A stretch of DNA of 64,000 nt from assembly GCA_028819565.1 (NCBI GenBank), contig JAPPLD010000008.1, positions 42,248 to 106,247 on the forward strand, read 5' to 3'. The position numbers and the translations under genes are program-made. The notes beneath the pieces are model-generated. The model worked only from the letters and a program-made list of their open reading frames with translations. It made no database searches and was not told the DNA's origin. Origin of the DNA: Gammaproteobacteria bacterium (GTDB lineage: Bacteria > Pseudomonadota > Gammaproteobacteria > Poriferisulfidales > Poriferisulfidaceae). Below are positions 15,965 to 24,072 of the stretch, one piece after another (position 1 is the stretch's first letter; every line of letters starts with the position of its first letter).

Positions 15965-17890
15965 ATGAACGTGGATAGCATCGCATTGAATTTCGTGCCG
16001 CTACTTGAGCAGGGCAATAACGTAACTGTCTACAGGAACCCTGTTCCTGACAATTCACAGTTAAAAAAGGCAACAGATTTCCGCACGAAGCTTCCTGAAC
16101 AAGACAACAGTGACGAATGGTCATTGTTTGATATCTCAATCACCAAACAGGACGGGTATGAAGCATACGAGTATGAATATTCTCAGAATCCTGTTTTGAC
16201 CGTATATCTTATATACCAAGAGTTGCTCGACATACTGGAGTCCAAAACCGGTGAAAAAACCGGTGAATTGGAATACTACATTCCAGAGAAGGCAATCATG
16301 TTGAAAGAAGTTCGCTTTGTAACAGTAAAGTTCGACGAAGGCAACACCGAAGTCATTGTGAAGCCTTACTACTTAAAGGCAAAGAAGCAGTTTGGATTAC
16401 TAGTGGAGCACAAATTCTCCCATAAAGAGGGCCAGCCCTTTAACAGGCAAACGCTAATTCGTAGTTTCTCGCTAGATAGGTTCGGAAAACCGAATATCTA
16501 TTTTTACAAAGATAAAAAATCAGTTATTGAAACTTTTTTAAAAGATATACTTAGCCCAGCTTTGTCTGGCTCCAGTCTTGACTTTGACGCGAATTTTTCT
16601 GTTTTGCCTACGAAGCAACTCGATGTAAAAACTTATCTGGTTGGTAGTGGAAAGACAGCAAAATCGCAGTTTATGGGAATAAGATCTAATGGCCCGTATC
16701 GGCAAATGGATGATGGCGTTAGATACCTCTTCCTTTTTACTGAAAGAACTAGGTCATTAGCAAGGGATATCTATCTTGGGTTGGTCGGCAAACTGTTTCC
16801 CAGCCAGTTTTCCGGCCTTGAGCAGATGTTCTCAGTGCCAATTCATAAGGACATAGTAGAGCATCATCTGGTAAGCACATTTGATGCAGCCGCCATACAA
16901 TCAATCGAAGGGCGGATTCAGCAACTGAAAGCGTCTTATCCGGCTGACAAAGTAATGCTCGTAGCGGTTCTTCCAAAAGGTTTTAAAGGCGTAGATTCGG
17001 ATTTTGATGCATACGGTAATCTTAAATTGATGGCATTAAGAAATAATGCCTATTGTCAGGTCGTAACAGAAGATACTTTCTTCAAGAAAGATCAGTTGAA
17101 ATGGTCTGTTTCCAATATTGGGTTGCAGATGTTTAGCAAATTTGGGGGTGCGCCGTGGCTCGTCCAGCCCGCGAAGAACGACTGTTTAATATTTGGAATA
17201 GGAAGCGTACAGGAGAAGAATCAGGATAGCGTAACACGCTATACGGCGTATACTGTTTGTTTAGATTCCAGTGGTGATTTCAAGTATATCAAGCCGTTAT
17301 CATCCTCAAGCGATGAGGCAGTTTATCTCGACAATTTGAAAGCCAATTTAAAGGACGTGTTGTCAAGCGAGCTTGGTGAGCATTACAAATCGCTTGTTTT
17401 GCACCTCCCGTACAAGATTAGTCGGAAAGAAATCGAGGCCATCAAGGCGGTTGCTTCACAAATTAGAAAGGCGGATGAATTTGAAGTCATAGTCATACGC
17501 GTCAATACAAAACACAAGTTCCTAGGATTTAGCGATCACAATACCTGTGTTCCATACGAAAGCACCTATGTGCAGCTTTCAGCGAACGAGTTTTTGATTT
17601 GGGCGGAAGGATTGCAGCACGGGAAAGAAGTATTGCATAAGCGAGTGTCGGAGCCGCTCTACATTGACTTTATCGAGTCGCAGGAAGAATGGGTAACAAA
17701 GAAGGAATGCCTTCAGGACATCTTAAATCTAACAGGTGCGAACTGGCGTGGTTTTAATTCAAAGGCTCAACCAATTTCGATCTTATATTCGAGGCTTATC
17801 GCAAAATTTATGAAGGAGTTTTCGCATTTCGAAAATGTAAATGACATGAGTATCGTGAGCGCGGAGTCGGTAGCACCGTGGTTCTTATAA
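15965..17890 (+). CDS. Prokaryotic Argonaute, catalytically inactive, long-B-like
   Basis: The 641-residue protein carries an Argonaute C-terminal half. MID-region guide-binding residues appear kept: Tyr350 and Lys354 (YGNLK), Gln365 (YCQVV) and Lys392 (MFSKFGG). The PIWI hallmark NIGLQMFSKFGGAPW is at 384-398. Catalytic residues look lost: the usual GID reads GIG at 411-413, and the usual RDG position reads LPY near 481. About 290 residues precede MID, too many for a typical short Argonaute and enough for an N-L1-PAZ-like region. So it is probably an RNA- or DNA-guided sensor, not a nuclease. GGAGG lies just before the ATG. The SIR2 gene follows after 13 bases. AT-rich compared with flanks. 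Confidence 0.8.
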   Translation: MNVDSIALNFVPLLEQGNNVTVYRNPVPDNSQLKKATDFRTKLPEQDNSDEWSLFDISITKQDGYEAYEYEYSQNPVLTVYLIYQELLDILESKTGEKTGELEYYIPEKAIMLKEVRFVTVKFDEGNTEVIVKPYYLKAKKQFGLLVEHKFSHKEGQPFNRQTLIRSFSLDRFGKPNIYFYKDKKSVIETFLKDILSPALSGSSLDFDANFSVLPTKQLDVKTYLVGSGKTAKSQFMGIRSNGPYRQMDDGVRYLFLFTERTRSLARDIYLGLVGKLFPSQFSGLEQMFSVPIHKDIVEHHLVSTFDAAAIQSIEGRIQQLKASYPADKVMLVAVLPKGFKGVDSDFDAYGNLKLMALRNNAYCQVVTEDTFFKKDQLKWSVSNIGLQMFSKFGGAPWLVQPAKNDCLIFGIGSVQEKNQDSVTRYTAYTVCLDSSGDFKYIKPLSSSSDEAVYLDNLKANLKDVLSSELGEHYKSLVLHLPYKISRKEIEAIKAVASQIRKADEFEVIVIRVNTKHKFLGFSDHNTCVPYESTYVQLSANEFLIWAEGLQHGKEVLHKRVSEPLYIDFIESQEEWVTKKECLQDILNLTGANWRGFNSKAQPISILYSRLIAKFMKEFSHFENVNDMSIVSAESVAPWFL

Positions 17891-17903
17891 AAAGGAGAAC
17901 AAA

Positions 17904-18971
17904 ATGGGCTTAAGAGAAGATTCGTTGTTGTTCCTCCTGGGGGCCGGGGCTAGCGTTGATGCGGGGATTAAGCATGCAAAGGCGATGACTCTTGATATCG
18001 AAGAGAAGGTACGGTCAGACTCGGATTTTAAAGAGTTTTACGAACTGTATAACTACTTGAAAAGTTCTATCATCTATCAGCGAGGGCTCGAAGGAGCCTT
18101 CGAAGATCAGACAGCGACTATCGAAGAATTATTAGACGTTTTATCGGAGATCAATCAAAAGCATCAGAATAAGCTATATCCATTTATTGGTGGTTGGAAT
18201 ATCCACCTTCTTAAGGTCGCGGGCGAAGAATTTGAGAAGGTGACAAAGCTGGATAAACAGATACGTTCACAACTCTTTCAATGGATAAATATTAGCAATT
18301 ACGACAAAGCGGAATATTTCTGCAGGTTTAGAGACTTGGTGTCTGAGGTCGGTAGCGCCATCCGCGTATTTACGCTCAACTATGATATCTGTGTCGAGAA
18401 AGCACTCGCAGGCACAGGCTTTAGCGTCGAACTTGGGTTCAACGATAATCGAAAATGGGAAGCATCCAAATTTGATGCAAATGAGAATACCGATGTTGGC
18501 CTGTATCTATATAAGTTACATGGTTCTATAGATTGGATAAGAGATACAGTTAATGATGGAGTACTGACACTATGTGATAACCCTCAGCCAAATCCCGAGC
18601 TTATCTTTGGCACTGCCGCCAAATTGAGTTCGATTGATCCTTACTTATTCTACGTACATGAGCTTCGAAAGTATTCGTTGAATGAGGCTCTGCGATTTAT
18701 TGTTGTCGTTGGTTATAGCTTTAGTGACGACTATATTAATGGTCTGATCGCACAGGCGGCTACTCGTAGCGAATACCTTAAAATCTTGGTTGTGGTACCA
18801 CCCTCCAATGGTAAACAAGACCTTGAACGAACTCGTATTGCGGAGATGCTGAACGTTGAGAAAGACCGGATTATTTACGAAAATCTGACGGCAAAGGAGT
18901 TTTTTGAAGAGAAAATGGATCTTGCCTATTTTTCCGAATTGTCTGGTGCTAGCGATGACGACCCATTCTAA
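17904..18971 (+). CDS. SIR2-family NADase effector partner of Argonaute
   Basis: A 355-residue SIR2-like protein with the NAD-binding and catalytic landmarks present: GAGAS at 13-17, TLNYD at 157-161 (Asn159), KLHGS at 204-208 (His206) and VVGYSFSDDYIN near 268-279. It lacks the long C-terminal extension that an APAZ domain would need; only about 75 residues follow the SIR2 core. An AAGGAG ribosome-binding site in the 13-base gap after the Argonaute stop indicates one operon. In known Argonaute-SIR2 systems the effector destroys NAD after target recognition, causing abortive infection. That role is inferred here from pairing and motifs. Confidence 0.82.
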   Translation: MGLREDSLLFLLGAGASVDAGIKHAKAMTLDIEEKVRSDSDFKEFYELYNYLKSSIIYQRGLEGAFEDQTATIEELLDVLSEINQKHQNKLYPFIGGWNIHLLKVAGEEFEKVTKLDKQIRSQLFQWINISNYDKAEYFCRFRDLVSEVGSAIRVFTLNYDICVEKALAGTGFSVELGFNDNRKWEASKFDANENTDVGLYLYKLHGSIDWIRDTVNDGVLTLCDNPQPNPELIFGTAAKLSSIDPYLFYVHELRKYSLNEALRFIVVVGYSFSDDYINGLIAQAATRSEYLKILVVVPPSNGKQDLERTRIAEMLNVEKDRIIYENLTAKEFFEEKMDLAYFSELSGASDDDPF

Positions 18972-18993
18972 GTCGCTTTCAACATCCTTGCTC

Positions 18994-19818
18994 ATGCCTG
19001 CCACCGCCTCCACTTCTGAATTCGGGCCCCTGCCAACGGCTGAACGCTGGACCCTGATCGGCGCCGTCACCGCCGTCACCGCCAGCGGGTGGGGCTGGAT
19101 GCTGTACATGGACTGGATGATGCGCGACATGATGCGGGGTGGACCCTCTATCGCGTGGATGCCTCCGCCCGCCGGAGCCGGCGGCTGGAGCGGATACGAC
19201 TTCTGGATGCTGTTCGTCATGTGGGCGATCATGATGGTCGCGATGATGACGCCCAGTGCCGTGCCGATGCTGCGGATGTACCGGATCGTACAGCGAAACC
19301 GGAGCCAGCAGACCCTGAAAGCCGTCCCTTGGATGATTTTTCTGGTCGGTTATCTCGCCTCGTGGACTGCGTTTTCCGCAGTGATCTCAGTCGTTCAGTG
19401 GCCCCTGCACGAATGGGGGCTGCTCGACCCCATGATGGACAGCCGAAGCCAGTTGTTCAGCGGCATCCTGCTGATCGTGGCGGGCCTGTACCAGTGGACG
19501 CCATGGAAAGACGCCTGCCTCACTCTGTGCCGGACGCCCATGCAATTCCTGCTCGCCCGCTGGAAAGACGGTCGCACCGGCGCCCTGCAAATGTCTTTTG
19601 AACATGGCCTGTATTGCATTGGGTGCTGCTGGGCACTGATGCTGGTCCTGTTCGCCGTCGGCATGATGAACATGCTGTGGGTCGCGGCCATCACGCTTTT
19701 CGTGATCGTCGAGAAGGCCCTTCCAAGCCCTGCGCAGTTGTTCCGAACGATAACCGGGTTGTTGCTGGCTAGTTCGGGGTTCTGGCTGCTGCTGCTCCAC
19801 TTTCAGGGCCCGACATGA
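18994..19818 (+). CDS. DUF2182 integral membrane protein
   Basis: From the ATG at 18994 the protein has 274 residues, with about six membrane segments and many Met residues (DWMMRDMM, IMMVAMMTP). The segments QWTPWKDACLTLCRTP and GLYCIGCCWALM are typical of DUF2182, described as a predicted metal-binding membrane protein. Function is unproven. Earlier in-frame starts overlap the SIR2 gene and are not favoured. The island ends 22 bases upstream, so the native promoter may have been displaced. It overlaps gmhA by ATGA. Confidence 0.82.
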   Translation: MPATASTSEFGPLPTAERWTLIGAVTAVTASGWGWMLYMDWMMRDMMRGGPSIAWMPPPAGAGGWSGYDFWMLFVMWAIMMVAMMTPSAVPMLRMYRIVQRNRSQQTLKAVPWMIFLVGYLASWTAFSAVISVVQWPLHEWGLLDPMMDSRSQLFSGILLIVAGLYQWTPWKDACLTLCRTPMQFLLARWKDGRTGALQMSFEHGLYCIGCCWALMLVLFAVGMMNMLWVAAITLFVIVEKALPSPAQLFRTITGLLLASSGFWLLLLHFQGPT

Positions 19819-20405
19819 GTTCGGCAGGCGAGCAACGGGTCTGGCAGCTGTTCGAAGACAGCCTTGCGACCCATCGGGATTCCCAGGATCGGCTTGCCGA
19901 ACCGATTTCTCGGGCCGGAGCCCTGCTGGCGCAGGCCTTGTCAGACGGCTGTCGGGTGTTGAGCTGCGGCAATGGCGGCTCGGCGGCAGACGCACAACAC
20001 TTTGCCGCCGAATTAATTGGTCGCTTTGAGAAGGAACGGGAGGCCCTGCCTGCCGTCGCCCTCTCCACCGATACCTCGGCACTCACCGCCATCAGCAACG
20101 ACTACGGATTTGAACGGGTTTTCAGCCGCCAGGTCGAAGGGCTTGGGCGGGAAGGCGACATTCTTGTCGCGATCAGCACCAGCGGCAACTCCCCCAATGT
20201 CGTGCAAGCCATCGAGACGGCGCAATCCAAGCAAATGCGGGTGATTGCCCTCACCGGCCGGGACGGCGGCGCCATTCGCGACCAGATGCGCGAGAGTGAC
20301 ATTGAACTGTGTGTTCCATCCGATTCCACGGCCCGGGTCCAGGAAGTCCATATCCTGATCCTGCACTGCCTGTGCGACCTGACCGATCAGCTCGTGCATG
20401 AGTGA
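19815..20405 (+). CDS. gmhA: SIS-domain phosphoheptose isomerase family protein
   Basis: The 196-residue SIS-domain protein has SCGNGGSAADAQHFAAE at 50-66, with His62 and Glu66 as likely metal ligands, and ISTSGNSPNVV near residue 118. A Gln and a His in the VQEVHILILH helix complete the GmhA-type site. GmhA converts sedoheptulose 7-phosphate for heptose synthesis in LPS. The close relative DiaA, a DnaA-binding initiation factor, shares much of this sequence and cannot be ruled out. The gene overlaps both neighbours by short stretches, so three genes form one transcript. Confidence 0.82.
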   Translation: MSSAGEQRVWQLFEDSLATHRDSQDRLAEPISRAGALLAQALSDGCRVLSCGNGGSAADAQHFAAELIGRFEKEREALPAVALSTDTSALTAISNDYGFERVFSRQVEGLGREGDILVAISTSGNSPNVVQAIETAQSKQMRVIALTGRDGGAIRDQMRESDIELCVPSDSTARVQEVHILILHCLCDLTDQLVHE

Positions 20406-21786
20406 TCCGGGCTGGCTGGCCGCGCTTCGCGACCTGGTCGATCCCGAGGACCTGCTCGACGACCCGGCCGACTGCTGGACCTACGGCTACGACAACAGCC
20501 GACAGCACAGTGCCCCACAGGCCGTAGTTTTCGCCCGCGAGGCAAGCCAAATCCAGGATCTGGTCCAATTCTGCCGGACCCACCGCATCGCCCTGACTAC
20601 CCGGGGCCTCGGCACCAACACCACGGGGGCTGCAGTCCCCTTGCAGCATGGCATCGTCCTCTCCACCGAACGCATGAACCGACTCCTGGACATTGATCCG
20701 CGCGAACAGACCGCGCGGGTTGAACCCGGGCTCATCAACCAGCAACTCCAGGATGCCGCGAGCGAATACCAGCTGTTCTGGGCACCGGACCCGTCCAGTT
20801 CCCCGTTTTGCACCATTGGCGGCAACCTAGCCTGCAATGCAGCCGGACCCCGGGCACTCAAGTACGGCACCACCCGCGACAACACGCTCCAGGTCCGGGC
20901 CATCACCGGCGCCGGCGAGTCTCTAAGCGCCGGCACCCTGACTCGCAAGGGCGTGGTCGGGTTCGATTTGATGCGCCTTTTGGTCGGCTCGGAAGGCACG
21001 CTGGCGATTTTCACCGAGGCGACCCTGCTGCTGCGCCCGCGCCCAGAGGCGCTCGCGACCGCACGCGCCGTCTATGCCGATCCCCAACATGCGATGGAAT
21101 CTATCGAGGCCATCCTCGCCCAGCCCAACCTGCCGTGTGCGCTGGAATTCATGGACGCTGCCTGCCTGGACCTGATCCGTGATGATGGACAAGTAGAGTT
21201 TCCGGAAGACGCTCGTGCCCTCCTCCTGATCGACATTGATGGCGACGCCGACCAGCTGCCGCAGACTTCCGCGCCCATCGCCCAAGCGGCTTCCACCGAG
21301 AAATGCCTGGATTTCCAGATTGCTTTCGGGGATGAGGAACGCGAGGCCTTGTGGCAGGCACGGCGCACGCTCTCACCCGCACTGCGTCGCATCGCTCCCG
21401 AGAAAATCAACGAGGATGTCGTGGTTCCGGTCAGTCGGCTTGCGGAACTGCTGAAAGAACTAGATGGGATTCGTGCGCGCTATGCCATCCCCATCGTCTG
21501 CTTCGGACATGCGGGATCCGGAAACATCCACGTCAACCTGATGCCGGACGGCTCGGATGGACAGCGGGAAATCGCCTATCGCTGCCTGGACGAGGTTTTC
21601 GGGGCAGTCCTGCGCCTCGGGGGCACCCTGTCGGGCGAACACGGCGTAGGCATAGCAAAACGGGAGCACATCGCCCGCGAACTGGATCCCGCTTCACTGA
21701 AGATGATGCACGCGATCAAGCTCGACTTTGATCCGGACGGCATCCTCAATCCGGGGAAGAACCTGCCGGATCTGGCTGAAGACTAG
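20398..21786 (+). CDS. FAD-linked oxidase, glycolate/D-lactate dehydrogenase type
   Basis: The 462-residue flavoprotein has an N-terminal FAD-binding PCMH domain and a C-terminal FAD-oxidase domain. Landmarks are TTRGLGTNTTGAAVP, PDPSSSPFCTIGGNLACNAAGP, LLVGSEGTLAIFTEATL and, near the end, CFGHAGSGNIHVNLMP and GGTLSGEHGVG. The family oxidises 2-hydroxy acids (glycolate, D-lactate, D-2-hydroxyglutarate). No GlcE or GlcF partners are adjacent, so a single-subunit D-lactate-type enzyme is favoured, but the substrate is not settled. The start ATG overlaps the gmhA stop. Confidence 0.85.
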   Translation: MSDPGWLAALRDLVDPEDLLDDPADCWTYGYDNSRQHSAPQAVVFAREASQIQDLVQFCRTHRIALTTRGLGTNTTGAAVPLQHGIVLSTERMNRLLDIDPREQTARVEPGLINQQLQDAASEYQLFWAPDPSSSPFCTIGGNLACNAAGPRALKYGTTRDNTLQVRAITGAGESLSAGTLTRKGVVGFDLMRLLVGSEGTLAIFTEATLLLRPRPEALATARAVYADPQHAMESIEAILAQPNLPCALEFMDAACLDLIRDDGQVEFPEDARALLLIDIDGDADQLPQTSAPIAQAASTEKCLDFQIAFGDEEREALWQARRTLSPALRRIAPEKINEDVVVPVSRLAELLKELDGIRARYAIPIVCFGHAGSGNIHVNLMPDGSDGQREIAYRCLDEVFGAVLRLGGTLSGEHGVGIAKREHIARELDPASLKMMHAIKLDFDPDGILNPGKNLPDLAED

Positions 21787-21792
21787 GTAGTT

Positions 21793-22293
21793 TCAAGTCC
21801 CCGTTTCAGAAAGCTGCTGCCGATACAATTCCGCATCCTGTTCTGAAAAACAGCAGCACACCAAGCGTTCGAAATTAGCCTCGTGCTGGCGTAACGCTTC
21901 CAGCGCAACCCTCGCCGCTTCGGCTTTCGGGTAGCCATAGACCCCAGTGCTGATCGCCGGGAACGCCAACGACCTGAGTTTTTCCTGCTCTGCCAGCCGG
22001 CAACTGTTGTGATAGCAGGATGCGAGCAGCGCTTCCTCGCCTCCCTGGCCCCCTTTCCAGATCGGCCCCACCGTGAGAATCACATGGCGGGCTTTCAGGC
22101 CGAAACCAGGCGCAATCTTCGCTTCCCCCGTTTCACAGCCTCCCAAGGTGGCGGTGAACCGAGCCAGTTCCGGGCCTGCCGCACGGTGGATGGCACCATC
22201 CACGCCTCCGCCCGGCATCAAGCTGGCGTTGGCGGCATTGATGATCGCATCGACCTCCAAGCCGGTGATGTCTCCGACGACGATTTCGATCAT
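21793..22293 (-). CDS. Macro-domain O-acetyl-ADP-ribose deacetylase family protein
   Basis: The 166-residue single macro domain carries VVGDITGLEVDAIINAANASL and PGGGVDGAIHRAAG, followed by PAISTGVYGYP. These are the nucleotide-binding loops of the MacroD/YmdB group, which removes acetyl or ADP-ribosyl groups from ADP-ribose adducts. It ends six bases after the convergent oxidase gene. Upstream on the same strand is sspB, 16 bases away, so cotranscription with sspAB is likely. No ADP-ribosyltransferase is nearby. Confidence 0.88.
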   Translation of the reverse strand: MIEIVVGDITGLEVDAIINAANASLMPGGGVDGAIHRAAGPELARFTATLGGCETGEAKIAPGFGLKARHVILTVGPIWKGGQGGEEALLASCYHNSCRLAEQEKLRSLAFPAISTGVYGYPKAEAARVALEALRQHEANFERLVCCCFSEQDAELYRQQLSETGT

Positions 22294-22309
22294 GCCGGCT
22301 TCGACTCCA

Positions 22310-22687
22310 TCACTTGACGACTTTCAGGTGAGGCGGTCCTTTCGGCGGAGTCGGATCCTTGTCCGATGGTGATGAAGATTCCCCATCGTCCCAAGGAAAT
22401 ATCAGTCCCTCGTTATTTTCCTTGCAAAAGATGCGAGCCACCTTCTCTACGTCCAGAACCATGTGTTTCGAGACGCCCTGAAACCGGGCATGGAAGCGGA
22501 TGCTTTCTTCGTCGATCACGAGGTCGCGCACCGCCCGCGGAGAAATGTTGTAGACGGTGAGTTGGTCGTCCTCCAATGCCGTTCCGAGTTCAGTGCCCCC
22601 ATTCCGGACCACCAGCATCGGGGTCAGGTCATTGTCGACCACCCATTCGTAGATGGCGCGAATCAGATAGGGGCGATTGGAGGTCAT
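22310..22687 (-). CDS. sspB: ClpXP protease specificity-enhancing factor SspB
   Basis: The 125-residue protein starts MTSNRPYLIRAIYEWVVDN, the SspB signature. A folded tag-binding domain is followed by a flexible linker rich in Ser, Pro and Lys. The C-terminal PPHLKVVK matches the ClpX-binding tail of SspB. SspB delivers ssrA-tagged proteins and other substrates to ClpXP. It lies directly downstream of sspA, as in E. coli. Confidence 0.93.
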   Translation of the reverse strand: MTSNRPYLIRAIYEWVVDNDLTPMLVVRNGGTELGTALEDDQLTVYNISPRAVRDLVIDEESIRFHARFQGVSKHMVLDVEKVARIFCKENNEGLIFPWDDGESSSPSDKDPTPPKGPPHLKVVK

Positions 22688-22713
22688 CGCCGAATCGGCA
22701 TGGAATCAGCCCG

Positions 22714-23322
22714 TCAGGACAGGTGCAGGTCCCGTTCGACTTCGGTCAGGCTACGCTGGAAGCACGAACGCGAATAGACCTCGCGGGCATATTTCCAAAG
22801 CGGTCCGGAGCTGCGCGGCATTTCGATCTTGTAGCTTTTCAGACGCCACAGGATCGGCGCCAGCGAGGCATCCAGCAAGGTGAAGCTGTCGCTGGTGAAG
22901 AATTTCTTGTTTTCCCGCTGCTTGAGTTCCGCTGTCACCCGAATCAGGAAATTCCGCATGGTCTCCCGGGCAGCGGCGGACTTTTTTGCCCCCGGCGAGT
23001 GCAGGTCGTCCAGCTGGCCGTACAGGCGGCGCTCGATTTCGAGCAGCCAGACCCGTGCCCGCGCCTTGCCAACCGGGTCGACCGGCATCAGGGGCGGATG
23101 CGGGAACCGATCATCTAGGTATTCCATGATAATTCGGGGTTCCATTAGCATCATTCCCCGATCGGTAAACGTCGGTGTCGTGCCTTCGGGATTGATGACG
23201 GCCAGATCCTCGCGATGTTGAGGCTCGTCCGTATATGCATAGCGGGCCTGCGTTTCCTTCTCGGCTAGAACCATGCGGACCCGGTGACACTGCGGGCACT
23301 GGGAAGACGAAAACAGGAGCAT
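22714..23322 (-). CDS. sspA: Stringent starvation protein A (GST-fold)
   Basis: The 202-residue protein has a glutathione S-transferase fold with the SspA pattern HRVRMVLAEKE at the N-terminus and NPEGTTPTFTDRG, LMEPRIIMEYLDDRFP further on. SspA binds RNA polymerase and acts as a transcription factor in stationary phase and starvation. A CPQC pair at residues 9-12, where E. coli SspA has none that I recall, is unusual and could be redox active. The gene follows petC after six bases and precedes sspB, so the bc1 operon and sspAB may be one transcript. Confidence 0.9.
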   Translation of the reverse strand: MLLFSSSQCPQCHRVRMVLAEKETQARYAYTDEPQHREDLAVINPEGTTPTFTDRGMMLMEPRIIMEYLDDRFPHPPLMPVDPVGKARARVWLLEIERRLYGQLDDLHSPGAKKSAAARETMRNFLIRVTAELKQRENKKFFTSDSFTLLDASLAPILWRLKSYKIEMPRSSGPLWKYAREVYSRSCFQRSLTEVERDLHLS

Positions 23323-23328
23323 GGCGTT

Positions 23329-24072
23329 TTAGTGGACGTCCTTCCAGTATTCGCGCTTGAGGAAGTAGGCGAATCCTCCCAGCACCAGGAGGAACAACAG
23401 CACCCACGTCCCCACGCTTTCGCGCGTCAGACGCGCCGGCTCTGAAACATAGACCAGAAACGAAGTGAGATCAACCACGAGTTGTTCATATTCTTCGGGG
23501 GTCTTCAACCCCGGGGTCTCCAGCGTCAATCCCGTGATGACCGGCTTGCTCCCGTTTCCATTGTCGACTTCCTCCCATTCCGCGCGCTGCAGGCCCTGTT
23601 CCCGCCAAAGCACGTGCGGCATGGTCGTGAACGGGAAGCGCCAGTTGTTGACGCCCCACGGACGGTCTTCGTCGGCGTAGAACGTCATCAGGTACTGATA
23701 GATGTAGGTGGCCCCCTTGCGCCGGGCAAGCATGCTCAGATCCGGCGGTTTCGCCCCGAACCACCGCTCGGCATCGTCCTGGGACATGGAGATTTCCATT
23801 CTTTCGCTGACGCGCCGACCATTGAAGATCAGGTTGTCCGCTACCATCTGCATGTCCAGCCCCAGGTCCTCTCCGACCCGGCTGTAGCGACTGTATTGCA
23901 GCGAGTGGCAACCCATGCAGTAGTTGACGAAGTACTTCGCGCCCCGCTGCAGGGAGGCCCGGTTGTTGAGATCGATCACGACTTGGTAGCCGGGCAGTTC
24001 GGCTCCGACCGCAGCGAATGCGGGCCCGGCCGAACCCAGGCACAAGACCGACAGGAAAAGCGCGCGTTTCAT
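23329..24072 (-). CDS. petC: Cytochrome c1 subunit of the bc1 complex
   Basis: The 247-residue protein starts with a signal peptide to about residue 20. The heme c site is CMGCH at 52-56. A single C-terminal membrane helix (VGTWVLLFLLVLGGFAYFL) anchors it, and the second heme ligand is probably a Met in the central region. It passes electrons from the Rieske protein to soluble cytochrome c. The start overlaps the cytochrome b stop by four bases. Confidence 0.95.
   Translation of the reverse strand: MKRALFLSVLCLGSAGPAFAAVGAELPGYQVVIDLNNRASLQRGAKYFVNYCMGCHSLQYSRYSRVGEDLGLDMQMVADNLIFNGRRVSERMEISMSQDDAERWFGAKPPDLSMLARRKGATYIYQYLMTFYADEDRPWGVNNWRFPFTTMPHVLWREQGLQRAEWEEVDNGNGSKPVITGLTLETPGLKTPEEYEQLVVDLTSFLVYVSEPARLTRESVGTWVLLFLLVLGGFAYFLKREYWKDVH

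Larger units (their letters stand above)
12970..18971. other. Defence island (restriction-modification plus Argonaute-SIR2)
   Basis: This 6-kb block is visibly more AT-rich than the flanking genes, especially from 15.5 to 18.97 kb. It holds two defence modules: a XamI-like restriction-modification operon on the minus strand and an Argonaute-SIR2 operon on the plus strand. They are separated by about 440 bases containing a degenerate initiator tRNA copy. No integrase or transposase is seen inside. The borders are the DUF1326 promoter region on the left and the DUF2182 start, 22 bases after the SIR2 stop, on the right. Confidence 0.75.

Noticed and set aside
15712..16017. Minus-strand ORF containing WLQGQDLNLKPSGYEADELP
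   Set aside because: This is the well-known artefact of translating a tRNA-Met-like sequence on the wrong strand; it is explained by the degenerate tRNA copy.
15965..18971. SPARSA (short Argonaute with SIR2-APAZ)
   Set aside because: The SIR2 protein has only about 75 residues after its core, the Argonaute is longer than short forms, and gene order is reversed.
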